Assembly (NCBI RefSeq): GCF_033807575.1
Contig: NC_084705.1
Coordinates: forward strand, 14,316,019-14,380,018
Direction of reading: 5' to 3'
DNA: 64,000 nt
Origin: Cydia pomonella
Lineage: Eukaryota > Arthropoda > Insecta > Lepidoptera > Tortricidae
The number at the start of each line of letters is the position of its first letter. Within the stretch, counting starts at the first letter, position 1. The notes under the pieces are model-generated. The model saw only the letters and a list, made by a program, of their open reading frames with translations. It did no database searches and was not told the DNA's origin. Both the position numbers and the translations under genes were made by a program. Below are positions 10,156 to 21,570 of this stretch, piece by piece.

Positions 10156-11640
10156 ACTAGCTGTTACCCGCGACTTCGTACTTCGTACGTGTGGATTTGT
10201 ATGTTGGTGGTTATACAGGGTTATTTTTGAACCGTTAGCCATATTTGAATATGTCATTATAGATCAGCAGTACAACACATTTTTGAAAAAAAACTGGTAC
10301 TTTTTTTAAAACTTTTTTTGACATTTTTATCCATCAAAATACAAAATATGGTCACTGCACTCGTTTGTTTCGATTCGTGCAATACTATAGAAAGCACATT
10401 ACACTAGGAAAGGATGCTAGAATCTTAAACTAGCCAATCAGGACATTGCAAACGCCTGTCGGACGATTTGTCTGTTGTATTGTATTTCATGTAAGGCCAC
10501 TTGCTTATCAAACGCATCTGTGACCAACGCTACAGAAAACCAGTACGAGCGCACTCCTTAATCACGTAATGGGTAGTACCTCTAGGTTTAAGTTACAGTG
10601 GCTAAGCAAAACACTACGTCCCTGCGCTTCATCGTAATCATAATAACACAGGCTGCGTGTTTGTGTCATTTATATGGCTCGCCGAGCAGTTAAGCTAACA
10701 GGATTGGAAGAGCTCTCTAGTTGCGAAGGTTATACGGGTCTCGAGGTCATATTGTGCTGGTTTGCTCGATTGCAAGAAAAACTACCCTCTTTTATATTGC
10801 TAGTGGTAAGTGAGATTAGACAGACTGCGAAGTTTGAGCGAGACAACGCTATAGGCGTATTACGTGACGTCCCGCTCGCACGTGCAATGCCCTTATGCTC
10901 CGTCTCTGAGCGCGTACTTTAGGGTGACCAGCACGCGTTGAATATCCGAATTTCAAAAAGTGGCAACAAATTGAAAAACATACGAACCATTATTACTTTT
11001 AATTCACCAATATTTTTTTGAGGACTATTCGCAACTTATATGACCGTATGGCTAACTGCTCAAAAAGAACCCTGTATATATTCTACACGAGCATAAACAT
11101 TATGCAGGAAAAAGATAGCAGCCGCATGAGATTTGTCTTTCATAGTTATGAAGTTTCAAGCCCCTAAATGAAAAAAAAATGGTCGATATGATCCCTCTCA
11201 ACTCCCTTAGAAGACTTTCAAGTCCAGTATTTAAAAAAACGTTCGGTCCCGATGCAAACTTTCAACCCTTTTTTAACCCAAAACTTCAAGATCCTAGCTC
11301 AAAGTAAAGTTCGAACCCTATTCTCACTGTCATCCACTTTTTAACCCTCTTAAGGGTTGAATTTTTTGAAATCGCTTCTTATTTCTTGTATACATTATAA
11401 ATGTAACCTGGTGTGCAAATTTCAACTTTCTAGCTTTTGTAGTTTCGGCTCTGCTTTGATGAGTCAGTCAGTGAGGACACACGCATTTTTTTTTATGGGC
11501 ACCGAGCGGAAATCCAAAATAATTATCACGATTTCTCTCGATCTTTTTAAACTTGCTTTGCAAACGTGTTGTTCGGCTGAGTTACAAAAGCGTACTGAGG
11601 AGAAAGCAGCCGAGCGCTAGCAACCGGGCGACATTTAGTA
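10156..11640 (+). repeat. CTAGCTGTT repeat family, interrupted copy
   Basis: It starts with CTAGCTGTTACCCGCGACTT and GTGTGGATTTGTATGTTGG, as does the copy at 61934. From about 11040 the same family resumes: AAACATTATGCAGGAAAAA, CATGAGATTTGTCTT, then units ending in AACCCTTTTTTAACCC and AACCCTCTTAAGGGTTGA. 10216-11040 between them is unrelated and includes a GC-richer block at 10674-10922 that is open on the plus strand but protein-unlike. It is probably a later insertion. No transposase is seen. Confidence 0.6.
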
Positions 11641-11812
11641 CTGGAGTGGCGCGATGGATGGCGCTACTGGTTGATAAATTCACTTAATTAGGGCTGAGTT
11701 AATAGGGTGTCATCTCATATGGGTTCAAACGGAGGTAAGGACACCTAAATATATATTATATGGCCATAATTTTAGGTAGTCCTCATCTAACTTTTAAGAT
11801 TGACTTTCACAA

Positions 11813-11965
<153 letters not shown>

Positions 11966-12583
11966 TTGATGGCGTCCAGGTTCCCTATTCGTGTCACGTA
12001 ATGAATCTTGGTATTGTAATTGATCGCACACTCTCGTGGGTACCGTACGTTGGTGAGATCAGAGGGCCTACCGCGAACCACGTTCGACGTGTTGCCTTCC
12101 TGTCACACTTACGTACGAATTTACAAGTGCGACAGAGAGGCAGCACGTCGAACGTGGTTCGCGGTAGGCTTTCAGTAAGAAGATGATTGCTTCATTGGGG
12201 TCACTACGTAGAATCGAACTTTTTCCCGCTTGCTACCAAAATTTGCGCTTGCCCAATCTCTTCTTCTTCCTATTTTGATTACGACGCTATTTGTTACCTT
12301 GATCTCACGGAGGACCAGCTAAACAAACTTGAACGATTGCAAAATGTTTGTATTAGATTCATATTTGGCCTACGCAAATTTTACCACGTCTCGGAATTTC
12401 GTACCCAGCTCAAGTGAATGCCAATTTGTCTTCGTCGCAACTCTCACATTCTTACCCTTCTTTATAGTATTCTCTTATCAACCCATGTAATGTTTAAAGA
12501 ACGTCTTCAATATCTCTCTTCTGCTCGGTGTGCGGAGATGCATCTCCTTCCCAATTCCAATCCCTTCCCATATTTAAAAGCCT
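11966..12583 (+). pseudogene. LINE reverse transcriptase, C-terminal fragment
   Basis: A translated stretch after the polymerase core of a non-LTR retrotransposon. VPYSCHVMNLGIVIDRTLSW appears at 11980-12035, then after the MITE ICYLDLTEDQLNKLERLQNV and FRTQLK. RRNSHILTLLYS follows after a TGA at 12415-12417. I recognise this wording from Jockey/CR1-type LINEs that are abundant in Lepidoptera. It has a frame break at the MITE, further stops, and a foreign insertion at 12584, so it is long dead. The endonuclease and polymerase core are missing, as in most 5'-truncated LINEs. Confidence 0.75.
12065..12170. mobile_element. Palindromic MITE nested in the LINE
   Basis: Arms 12065-12110 and 12125-12170 are reverse complements over 46 bp with a few mismatches (GGCCTACCGCGAACCACGTT on the left arm), around a 14-bp loop. 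It breaks the LINE reading frame between GEI and the following KKMIASLGS. A possible TCAG duplication flanks it. I know this palindrome as very common in moths. Confidence 0.88.
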
Positions 12584-12705
12584 TTTATTTATTTATTTAA
12601 ACTTTATTGCACATTAAAAATATACAGTTACAAAAGCAGGACTTAATGCCACAAGGCATTCTCTACCAGTCAACCTTTAGGCCAAACAGAGAAGCAAAGT
12701 CGGTG
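12584..12705 (-). repeat. Antisense LINE 3'-end fragment
   Basis: TTTATTTATTTAAACTTTATTGCAC, then GGACTTAATGCCACAAGGCA and CTCTACCAGTCAACC, is the reverse of a retroelement 3' end with its A-rich tail at the left. It separates the LINE coding fragment from the LINE 3' UTR. Confidence 0.55.
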
Positions 12706-13060
12706 CGGGCTTTTAAAATCTCGTTACCACCTCTCGCTGCCTTAATTTGCCTTTATTTATTTATGTATATATATTATATGTATGTATTTTATATATTTAT
12801 TTTATTTAGTATAATTCTTCAACATATATATTCCTGCTTGATATGTGATGCTGTTTCTATTAGTATTCTTCTAATCTCGTATCAGCGCTACCCGTTCATT
12901 GTTGTAAGTTGTTGGTTTCCTGCTAACCAAAGGTTGTCTGGAAGAGATCGCTTTTCTTCGATAAGACCGCCTGTTGTTACCTAATGTAATGTGTGTTCTT
13001 TTTCTGTATTCTTTTTTCATTATGTGGTGCACAATAAAGAATATATTATTATTATTATCC
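12706..13060 (+). repeat. LINE 3' UTR with (ATT)n tail
   Basis: TTGTTGGTTTCCTGCTAACC, TTGTCTGGAAGAGATCGC and GATAAGACCGCCTGTTGTTA lead to a terminal CAATAAAGAATATATTATTA. This is the usual 3' end of the lepidopteran LINE family whose coding remnant precedes it, so 11966-13060 was one element before the nested insertions. Confidence 0.7.
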
Positions 13061-13836
13061 CCTTTATTTAACTTTCTTCTTAAGTTAGGCTTTTTACAAT
13101 ATTTTATATAAAAGTAAAATATAAAAACACGTACAAAAACAATACAAGGTGATCCGTCTGCTCGTTTGCCTCCTGTATCGTAAAAAAAATATAAACATAT
13201 TATAAAAAAGCAAATCTAGGGTGCCACCGGCAGCGGGGCAGGGCCCGAGCTGCCGGTGGTCAGGGCCGCAGAGAGAGGAACCGACGTATACGCGCCGTGT
13301 CCAAGATTATTATTATTATTTGTATCTCCATTTTGGATTTTACGGGCCTATACATCCCGGTTTTTTGATAGGCTTGCGTGGGGACATAGATCTAACACGT
13401 AGAGGCCCTTTGGAGAGCTTTAATGTCATGTAGAAGTATTGTCATTTTGTAGCAGGCGTGCCACTTTGTACGGTGCGGAAAGTAGTCCACCGATTTCGAA
13501 AAACTGAGCAGAACAATTAGAAGACCTGCTCGCATGGCCAACATGCCAATTTTATGCCAAGTTTATCTTTGAAGCGGTTTACTGATACGTTTCGGGCCAT
13601 AGAGTGTTTTACTTTCGGAAGTATTCAAATTTTTTCTTAATTTTTTTACGAGTAGTCATTTAATATCGATTTTAAATGGATGTTTTTTGTATTATTTTCA
13701 ATTTAATGTTTAAGATATGTGGAATTTTGCAAGTCTAGTCTATTGCCAACATTTATATAATGTTTCATACTTAAATATACTCCAGAAGCCGAGTACTATC
13801 GGCTGTAACAATATTGGTAGCTAATTTGTTAACACC
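13061..13836. other. Mixed repeat scraps
   Basis: (ATT)n runs, then a GC-rich block at 13211-13310. That block contains CCACCGGCAGC and GCTGCCGGTGG, an 11-bp perfect inverted repeat with a 15-bp spacer, and CGCAGAGAGAGGAACCGACG, a wording I associate with LINE 3' regions. Nothing clear at 13330-13836. Confidence 0.4.
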
Positions 13837-14002
13837 TTATATAAGAAATCGGAACTCCGCCCTAGCTACACTCAGAGACCTGAAACATGCGTTAGTGGAT
13901 GAATGGACCAATATTCCATATCATCGCATAAGAAACTTAATAAACAGTATGCCCAATGGTTTGGCAGCTGGAAGAAGAGCCCGTGGAGACAATATAAAGT
14001 AA
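13837..14002 (+). pseudogene. Tc1/mariner transposase, C-terminal end
   Basis: Reads RDLKHALVDEWTNIPYHRIR, then NLINSMPNGLAAGRRARGDN before the stop at 14000-14002. This is the usual end of Tc1-like transposases (W-x-IP, NLI-SMP-R, ARGG-T). The DNA-binding and DDE parts are missing, and the NG and GD variants where RR and GG are normal suggest decay. The enzyme cuts and rejoins the transposon at TA sites. No terminal repeats were found here. Confidence 0.75.
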
Positions 14003-14531
14003 TTGCTTTAACCCTTTAAAGCATAAAAATAGGCCGAGGTAGTAAAAGTTAATTTAAAGCCTTCATGACGCTCGATTGCCCTAATGATTCTGGTCAAAAG
14101 TTATGTTAATTCTAATTTACATTGCGAATTATAGCGTTAAAGTTGGTTTTTGTGGTGTGCTATGCGAGGTAACGTCTGTAAATTTTTCAACGCAACAATT
14201 GTTGATATGAAGCGGTTTTTTGTGTAAATTTAAGAAATAAAGGTTTGTTAACTGTCAAATTACAGTTTCATTCATCAACATCTGCTCTATTATTTTAGGA
14301 GATAATCTAGTATTTCGTACTGACCGGTATGTTCTGTCTGCGTGCGTATTTGATCTAAAAAAATAGTAAATTGCAAGTCAGATTCGCACGCAACTCTCGA
14401 TTTTGAACTTCCTCGATGTTTCAGTTTATTTCGAAGAAAAATTAGAGACCAAATATCTATTGCATTATATTATAACTAACTAGTTATATTTTCTCATTCA
14501 TTCTGATCACGTTTTCACATAAATGGCCGTA
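14003..14531. other. Intergenic, no gene seen
   Basis: AT-rich, no protein-like ORF and no repeat recognised. Confidence 0.5.
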
Positions 14532-14680
14532 CGGCCCGATTCGAATTTTAAGTTACGTCAAACATTTGCTAATGTAATGACATTTCTTCAAATATAAACG
14601 TCACTTTTGTCACTGATTTATCTAATCCATATCGTATCACCAGAAAATGTTTAACGTATCTTAAGGTTCGAACTGGGCCG
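14532..14680. mobile_element. Short MITE, CGGCCCGATTCGAA family
   Basis: CGGCCCGATTCGAATTTTAAG at the left pairs with CTTAAGGTTCGAACTGGGCCG at the right. GTA lies on both sides (14529-14531 and 14681-14683). Same terminal type as 46614-47104. Only 149 bp, with a CACTTTTGTCACTGA core, so non-coding and non-autonomous. Confidence 0.78.
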
Positions 14681-14683
14681 GTA

Positions 14684-16699
14684 GTTTTATAATTGAAATT
14701 CAATTTAAGGAAATCAACCAGCGAATTGAAGACACTTGAACGGTTCTGTGAGTAATGGAAAATTTGTCGAATCCAATTTTCCGATTTATTTCTTAGCGGA
14801 TGTTTTATTCAAACGTAAAGCGTAGGTTTCAAAAGGATCTAAATATTATCAACGGGAATATTATCCTGAGTGGTGACTACAAGACGAAAAGTAATATTTT
14901 AATCTGATATTGAAATGAGGAAATCCTTGTTGAGTAACATAGTAAGTTACATGTTATCACAGATATTGAAACAGGAAGTTGTTCACGTAATAATATATAT
15001 ATATATATAGGTCATCTACATAGATAGGTGGGCTTCCGCTGGTGCTTTTTTGTTTTGTGAAATTGACGAGTAGATAAAAATACCTATTCAATGACCTAAC
15101 TCTCAGCTCTATTGGATTTTGAACTAGGTTCTACACAAAGTTGCTCAATGGTGCTTTACGTATGGCTACTCAAAAGATCTTAATGAACATAAAAGGTAAT
15201 TTCAGGTTCACAATATGGACTGTTTATTGATGGAAATAGAATATGTATGGAGAAAAAATCTTCCATCCTTTCTAGGACAGTTATTCGTCATCGGTTCGAG
15301 GGAAACAATGTAAACCCCGCCCAGCCCAAATACTTAAATCATTATGCTAATTTGTATACTTTACGTACTGTATTTTGATACTTGTGCACGTTAGTCGTAC
15401 AAAAATACAATACAAAATAGTTTATTTGGCTTGACTTATAATATACGAAACATAAGGGGCTGGAATCTTCCATTAAGTATAACAATACTTGTGTCGTACC
15501 AACAACAATAATTAAATGCTTCTAAACCTTACACCTAGCACGTATATGAAATAAAGTAGCCATCTTAAGATGCATTCGTGTAACATTTTAAGTTTCATGT
15601 ATCGTTGGATTGTTGACAAGTTGACAAGAATAATTTCATTGTATCGATCGCACATGTGTGCTAAAACAATTCCGTCCGTTCCGATCTTTCAATTGTAAGT
15701 GGGTATATTTTTACTGCAATTTACGATGACAGTTTCAATTATTGTGCCACTAATATTTAAGTGCGCATATCTTAATTTAAGTCAAGATAATTGCTGAAAC
15801 CAGATTTTTTAAAATTTTAGGCAATAGACTAGACTTACAAAATTCAACAATTCCGTGTCTGTGAAAAGTTTTAATCCATCGAATTAAGTTTCGTTTTAAT
15901 TATAATCTTTAAACTTCGTATCTAAATGTTGATGTAGGTCCAATATTTAATACCACAACAATGTAATTTATGGTCTGTTACAATACCATACTACAATGAA
16001 GATTAGAGGGTTTACTTTTAAGTAAACATCAACTTCCATTTAAAGTTTACTTTTAAGTTAACTTTAAATTTCATTAAAAGTGACCAGTGTTCATTAGGTA
16101 GCGTGAAGATCGATATAGTACTTACTTATCTTGCCTATGATATAAATATTGCAAATAAAATTATTGGGATTTAAATATAACATTAAGCGGTGGTCGTGCA
16201 GCAAAAACCTAGCGCGATTCCACCGGATAATAAAGTTGCCGTTTTTATTTCTCATTATATTCTGATGCATTCTTTAATATCCCGCTTTTCTTGATTAAAG
16301 CAAGATGCTCGTTACCGGCGTATGGATGGAAAGAAAGGAACCGGTTGTTTCAGTTAAAATGAAATTCATAAATCACGGAGACTGCAGACGGTGCCGCTTA
16401 GTTTATTTTATGCTAGGGGTCTTGTGAAGATATTTATCTGTTTCGGAAAATAATGCTTGGATATAATTTAAGAGTCCTAAATTACCAAAAAATTTACAGA
16501 AAACCTCAAAATAGACAATTGACGATATCTAATACGGAAGAAAGATAAATAAAAGAACATTATTATTATAAAAAAATATGTTAGTTCCAAATAAGTTTCT
16601 GAAAATAAAATGATACAAGTTATTTGCGACTGCATATTTTTAGACAATCATCTACTACTCGCTTCGGTGATACTAACGACAACGCAAGCCTAAATTTCC
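14684..16699. other. Intergenic, one possible regulatory island
   Basis: No gene. (AT)n at 14991-15009. 16185-16400 is non-repetitive with GCGGTGGTCGTGCAGC, CGGATAATAAAGTTGCCG, CATAAATCACGG and CAGACGGTGCCGC, in contrast to the AT-rich DNA around it. Confidence 0.45.
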
Positions 16700-16975
16700 G
16701 TCCCTACTTAATATTATAAATGCGAAAATGACTCCGTCTGTCTGTCTATTACCTCTGCACGCTTTAAACCGCTGAACTGATTTAGATTAAATTTAGCATG
16801 GAAATTGTAGTCCGAGGAAGGTCATAGGAAAGTTTTATCTCTTATCAATGAGAAGGAGCTAGGTTTTAATATTTCAAGTTTCAGCTCAATTGGAAAAACT
16901 AAGTGGTCGAAACGTTTTGCAAGATTCGAGAACAACATGAGATGGCTCGGGTATCTTACATAAGTACAAGTTAAT
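16700..16975 (+). repeat. Dispersed repeat D (ATTATAAATGCGAAA...)
   Basis: TATTATAAATGCGAAAATGA, CTGTCTGTCTATTACCTC, GCTTTAAACCGCTGAACTGA and GGAAGGTCATAGGA form a dispersed lepidopteran repeat. A second, interrupted copy is at 47956-48335. Some families with this opening are Helitrons, but I cannot confirm Helitron ends here. Confidence 0.7.
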
Positions 16976-17631
16976 AAATAAATACGTACCTACCCAAACT
17001 TGCTTGGTTGCTAACAACATATACATATATAAACAATGGTAACCGGCGAATTACCCGTGACTCATATCTCGATTCCGAGACAAAAGCCAAGGGTTCTTTT
17101 ATGAAGTAATGATTCACCCGATCGTTCCCCCTAATTGAGATTGGCGTGTGTACCTTATGGTTAATTGAATTTGGTGAAATATCAGCTTATTTCGTTCTAA
17201 ATTGGATAGGGGATAGACAGAATGCTGACCTGAAATAAGAATGAGCATAGGTATTTATGTCACTAATATTATTATAAAATTTAACAATTTGTACATATCA
17301 CTAAATATTTAGCTCTCTAAATCTAAACTTCCATCCTATTTATCTTTAACTACGTTATAACTACACTGAAATATACCACAATGAACAATAATAAACAGTT
17401 ATTAGGATTGTTCTGAGATACTTTTCTCAAGGAAAAGACACATTTCAAAGCGTGTATTATCCATACTTTACAAATATGTAACGGAATACCTACGTTAGAA
17501 ACATTTACGTATTTACGATGAACAAAGGTCACAAATGTTTTCACAGAAAGCTAAACCAAAGGAAGACGTATTAACAGATATACTAGGTTGAAAAGGCCTT
17601 TTTAAAGGTTTACCATATTTCTTTTTAAGGC
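16976..17631. other. Intergenic, no gene seen
   Basis: 17035-17210 is mildly GC-richer and unique-looking (GTAACCGGCGAATTACCCG, CCCCTAATTGAGATTGG). Otherwise AT-rich. Confidence 0.45.
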
Positions 17632-17866
17632 TAGGTTCACACGGCGTTATTTTTTCGCATATACCGTATACGGGATTTTTTCGAATACCGTAGTGACAGC
17701 AAATTATGTATGGCAACTTTCAAAATCGTTCACACGACGTCTATGCGGCAAAGCCGTTTAGTCGTGTGAACTATTTTGTATGCTGATGCTGCCGTACAAA
17801 TTTTGCTATCACTACGGTATTCGATAAAATCCCGAATACGGTATACGGGAATAATTTTTAAGAAAA
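17632..17866. mobile_element. MITE with 60-bp terminal inverted repeats
   Basis: Left arm: ATACCGTATACGGGATTTTTTCGAATACCGTAGTGACAG. Right arm, inverted: CTATCACTACGGTATTCG, AAATCCCGAATACGG, TATACGGGAA. A second inner pair, GTTCACACGAC and GTCGTGTGAAC, surrounds TCTATGCGGCAAAGCC. Non-coding. It sits directly beside the next element. Confidence 0.85.
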
Positions 17867-17869
17867 ACA

Positions 17870-18863
17870 AAAACCGACTTCAATGAGGGAGACCGGTGAA
17901 AGAACGATCATTTTTGATTTTAGATTTCATACAATGAAATTAAAAAGACAGCGTCCTACGCCTAATTATGTAGAAAAGGTTGTTTTTTTTTTTGCCACTG
18001 CACCCACCTTGACACATTTCAGATTTGCCCTATAGTTGACTGGAAAGATACCCGCAATAGGGTATTCGACTGTATTTAAAATAAATTAATTCACACCATG
18101 CATGAAATAAAGCACCAGATAATTATTAAAAAAACGAAATAGGATATAAATATAAAAATGTGCCTTGAAAACCTAACTGCTTGACAAACATGCAAAGAGA
18201 ACAAATTGCCAAACGTGAACTATGCATCACTGAAGAGTTCCGTTCTGTTCATCATCAGCAGTTCCACTTCATCAAATGTCACTTCTACAAATGTAAATAC
18301 TTGATTTGTTAATGAAAATACTAAGATCACTATATATATGCCTTTAACATTTGAGGAGTTCCCTCGAGTCCCCATGGACCCCATCGTCAGGACTCGAACT
18401 TGACAAAAATTTGTCTTGAAAATCTAATTTGCTTAACAAACACAGCGAAGAGGACAAATCGCCAAACGTGTACTATGCGTCGTTGAAGAGTACCATTCTG
18501 ATCATCATCAGCAGTTCCACTTCATCAAATGTCACTTTTTAAAATGTAAATGCTTGATTTGTTAAAGAAAATACAAAAATCACTTGCCTATTGCTTAAAT
18601 GCTTGATTTGTTACAGAAAATACAAAAATCACTATAAGTTTGCCTTTCACATTTGAAGAGTTCCCTCGATTCTTCATGGATCCCATCATCAGAACTGAGT
18701 TTTGACAAGAAGGGACCAATCTATATATATATGAATTCAAACAAAAAAATAATTTTTAAAATCGGTTCAGAAATGACGGAGTTATGGAGTAACAAACATT
18801 TAAAAAAAAACATACAACCGAATCAATAACCTCCTCTTTTGAAATCTTGAAGTCGGTTAAAAA
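17870..18863. mobile_element. Non-autonomous element with ACCGACTTCAA ends and internal tandem units
   Basis: AAAACCGACTTCAA at 17870 is inverted at 18847-18860 as TTGAAGTCGGTTAA. Inside, a unit of about 251 bp is present twice: 18164-18414 and 18415-18690. Shared words are CAGCAGTTCCACTTCATC, AATGTCACTT and GAGTTCCCTCGA. Unit 2 contains a further local duplication (TGCTTGATTTGTTA at 18550 and 18600). No ORF. These ends are familiar from Lepidoptera, but the superfamily is not established. Confidence 0.78.
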
Positions 18864-20902
18864 TACCACCGTACTACTATATTCATAGGATGACTCCTAA
18901 CCATGACCCTAAAGACTAATCGACTTCAGCGCCACTACTCAATTGATTTAGATATCAGTAATTGAATTGATAAATAAAAGTGCTGGAGAAAAAAAAAATA
19001 GATATCGACGATGTCTAACAACTGACTTATTTTCAATATCAATAATAAGGTGTAACTATTACCGTTTCCCTATTAACAGAAATAAGAATAGTTATCGGTA
19101 ACAATTTAAATTTATAAATTAATTGATAAGATATTTCCATTTTTGTGTGACAGAAGTGTGGCTGTATTATTATTATTATTTACAATATTATCTTTGTGAC
19201 GGAGGCTTTGACGCGTCATAATTGTGCGTCAGTAATGAGGCCACGTGCAAGCCACCGGTACACAATAGGTAGCATGATTTATAGGTTGTCTGTTCTATTG
19301 TTGGCTTAATGAGATCGACCTGCCTACCCTCCCGGCTGTAAAAAACACCTTGTTACTTTGTTATAAGAAAAAAGCCTGTATGTACCCTTAACAACAGATT
19401 ACCTACTCATTATGTTGCCTATCGCGTTATTGAAGATTTGAGTTTCTGTATTATTGTGTTTGTATTATTTTATATTATGTTTGCGTAGACATTTTGTTAT
19501 TACATAATGTTCCAAACGTCGATAAAATTATTATGAATATAACGTATATAAAGAAAGTCATTCTATTAAATCCACTTTCATCAAAATAACTTTCTACTCA
19601 GGTATTAAAGATAAGAATTTCTATCTACCATATCAGTTTTCGATTACGTGAGTGACCCATTGTAAATATATTTTCATCACACTAGCTCGTAAAGGCTGTT
19701 TTTATATTTCATAAACTGGCGAAAAAGTTAAATTTTATCTACAAAAGTGGCAAAGTAATGTGATGCAAAAATTGAGTTGTCATGTTGGCTGGTAGACATG
19801 AGTTTTTAGGTGAAGTAGGTTCAGCCAGCAGAGTTTTTTTGAAAAATCGTTGCGCTTTTTTAAGATCATAATATTTCGAGCATATCTCTAGTAGGTAACT
19901 CATGGCTTCAAAACCGTTAATCAACTTTCGATCCATAGAAATAAACCACGAACCTTGGTCTTAAACGTCCCAATAAAAATTTGTAACTAGGTATATTAGC
20001 GCAAAAGATTTTAATATGAAAATTGTTTCTAAAATTGTGTAATGTTATTTTTGATCGATTTCATCGATTAATTACATCTCTTGTTGGCTGAACTCACTGC
20101 ACCTTTCGTGATGATTTTGAATGATAAATATTTCATAACATTAGTATTTTACTCGCTCCAGTTTCCATGTTTGGAACCACTCGCTACGCTCGTGGGTTTT
20201 TCTTCTATTTTGGGACCTTTCTCGAGTATCAGTATAAGCGCGAGGAGTTAAACAACAACTTTGCCCCTTGTAAAACTATATTTGCAAGGGCAGCCTCTAA
20301 GCAAAGCCTTAAAGTATCAAAGTTGCCTCGACAGAAAAAAAATCACGACAACATGTCTAATTTTCATTTCATTTCAATTGTATATCGTTATGCATACAAT
20401 AACAGTATAATTTTAGTACAAAATAGCTAGCGAAGCTGGGGATTTGATACGTAAAATTTTAATCAGAAATATACTTTCAGAGTTATTGAGTTAAAACCTT
20501 AAAACTCGCACGATCGCCAAATATTCCGTCGCAAGTTTCGCGTGGCGCGCCATATTTAATATTATATCTATGTTCCTTTCTAATTTCCTGGCTTTACGCC
20601 CCCTTTTAATGCCTACTTGATTTGTTTTTATAAAGGTACGGATTCAAAGCAACACAATAAAAATATGTTTATTCAGTACTTTTCGTGAATGTAAACTTAT
20701 CTAAGATATAAACCGTAAATAAACGCAATAGAAAACCTCTCAGAACAAGCAAAATTCGCGCACAAAAGCATATCAAAGAAAATAAATTTTGGTTTAAGAA
20801 AAGAAAGTTTTGTTTTGCTCGTTAAATTATGACATGACAAAACAGGTGCTGAGAACACCTGCTTTGTAAACTGAAAGTTGTTAAAGATTATAATACCTCC
20901 TA
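18864..20902. other. Intergenic, no gene seen
   Basis: AT-rich. (ATT)n at 19166-19181. Around 20150-20300 CTCGCTACGCTCGTGGG and nearby words look like an old dispersed repeat. 20500-20570 is slightly GC-richer with CGTGGCGCGCC. No supportable gene. Confidence 0.45.
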
Positions 20903-21570
20903 CAGGCCAATTCGAGTTTTAGTTATTATATCTCATTCCAATATGATAATGATATGATACGATCTGTCAGTGTCAAAATTGACGCTTATAGATTCGAGTT
21001 TTTAATAGATCTCATTCCAATACGATACTGCATGAATCCTCCCATCACTAGAATACAAGAAAATAATATAAAACTTTAACGGCTCTACATTTTCTAGTAA
21101 AATCATCTTATGTCTATTGTCCATTTCTTATCTCTCCTTATGTTGGTATGCCTTCTAATTGTCAAAACTGTCACCTTTCCTGCTCTTTTTCTAATAAACT
21201 GTACATGTCCTGTGTTGTCTGTGATGTCCATAACAATAAATGTTTTTTGTTATAAGTACCTATCATAAGTCCTTTTACCAAACCTAAATTTATCATATAC
21301 CGAATATGCTTATCGTGCGTGGTACATCTTGAAACGTCGTCATTGGCAAAATCCCTTCTGCCAAAACACACAAGAGGGGAAAGCAAGAAAAAAAAAATAC
21401 GATACTGATCTGATACTGATTTGTCAGTGTCAAAAGTGACGTTTATGGTTGAAAGTTGGCATAATGCGCAATTCAGCAGGTCTTCTAAAGAAAATTGGAA
21501 CCATCTCAGATTGGAATGATGACAGACCAATGTTAGATCAGTATCACATTATATTGTTGGAATTGGCCTG
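20903..21570. mobile_element. MITE with CAGGCCAATTC ends
   Basis: CAGGCCAATTC at 20903 is matched by GAATTGGCCTG ending at 21570, 11 bp perfect. The block CTCATTCCAATA-GATA recurs inside, in both orientations, as does GTCAGTGTCAAAA-TGACG (20960 and 21418). The CAG...CTG ends suggest hAT, but no 8-bp duplication was found. No protein. Confidence 0.65.

Noticed and set aside
13211..13310. GC-rich hairpin as a transcription terminator
   Set aside because: Bacterial-type terminators do not apply in this genome; the block looks like a LINE 3'-region scrap.
18164..18690. Repeats with interspersed sequence, CRISPR-like at first sight
   Set aside because: Two long units of about 251 bp inside a TIR element, not short repeats with spacers.
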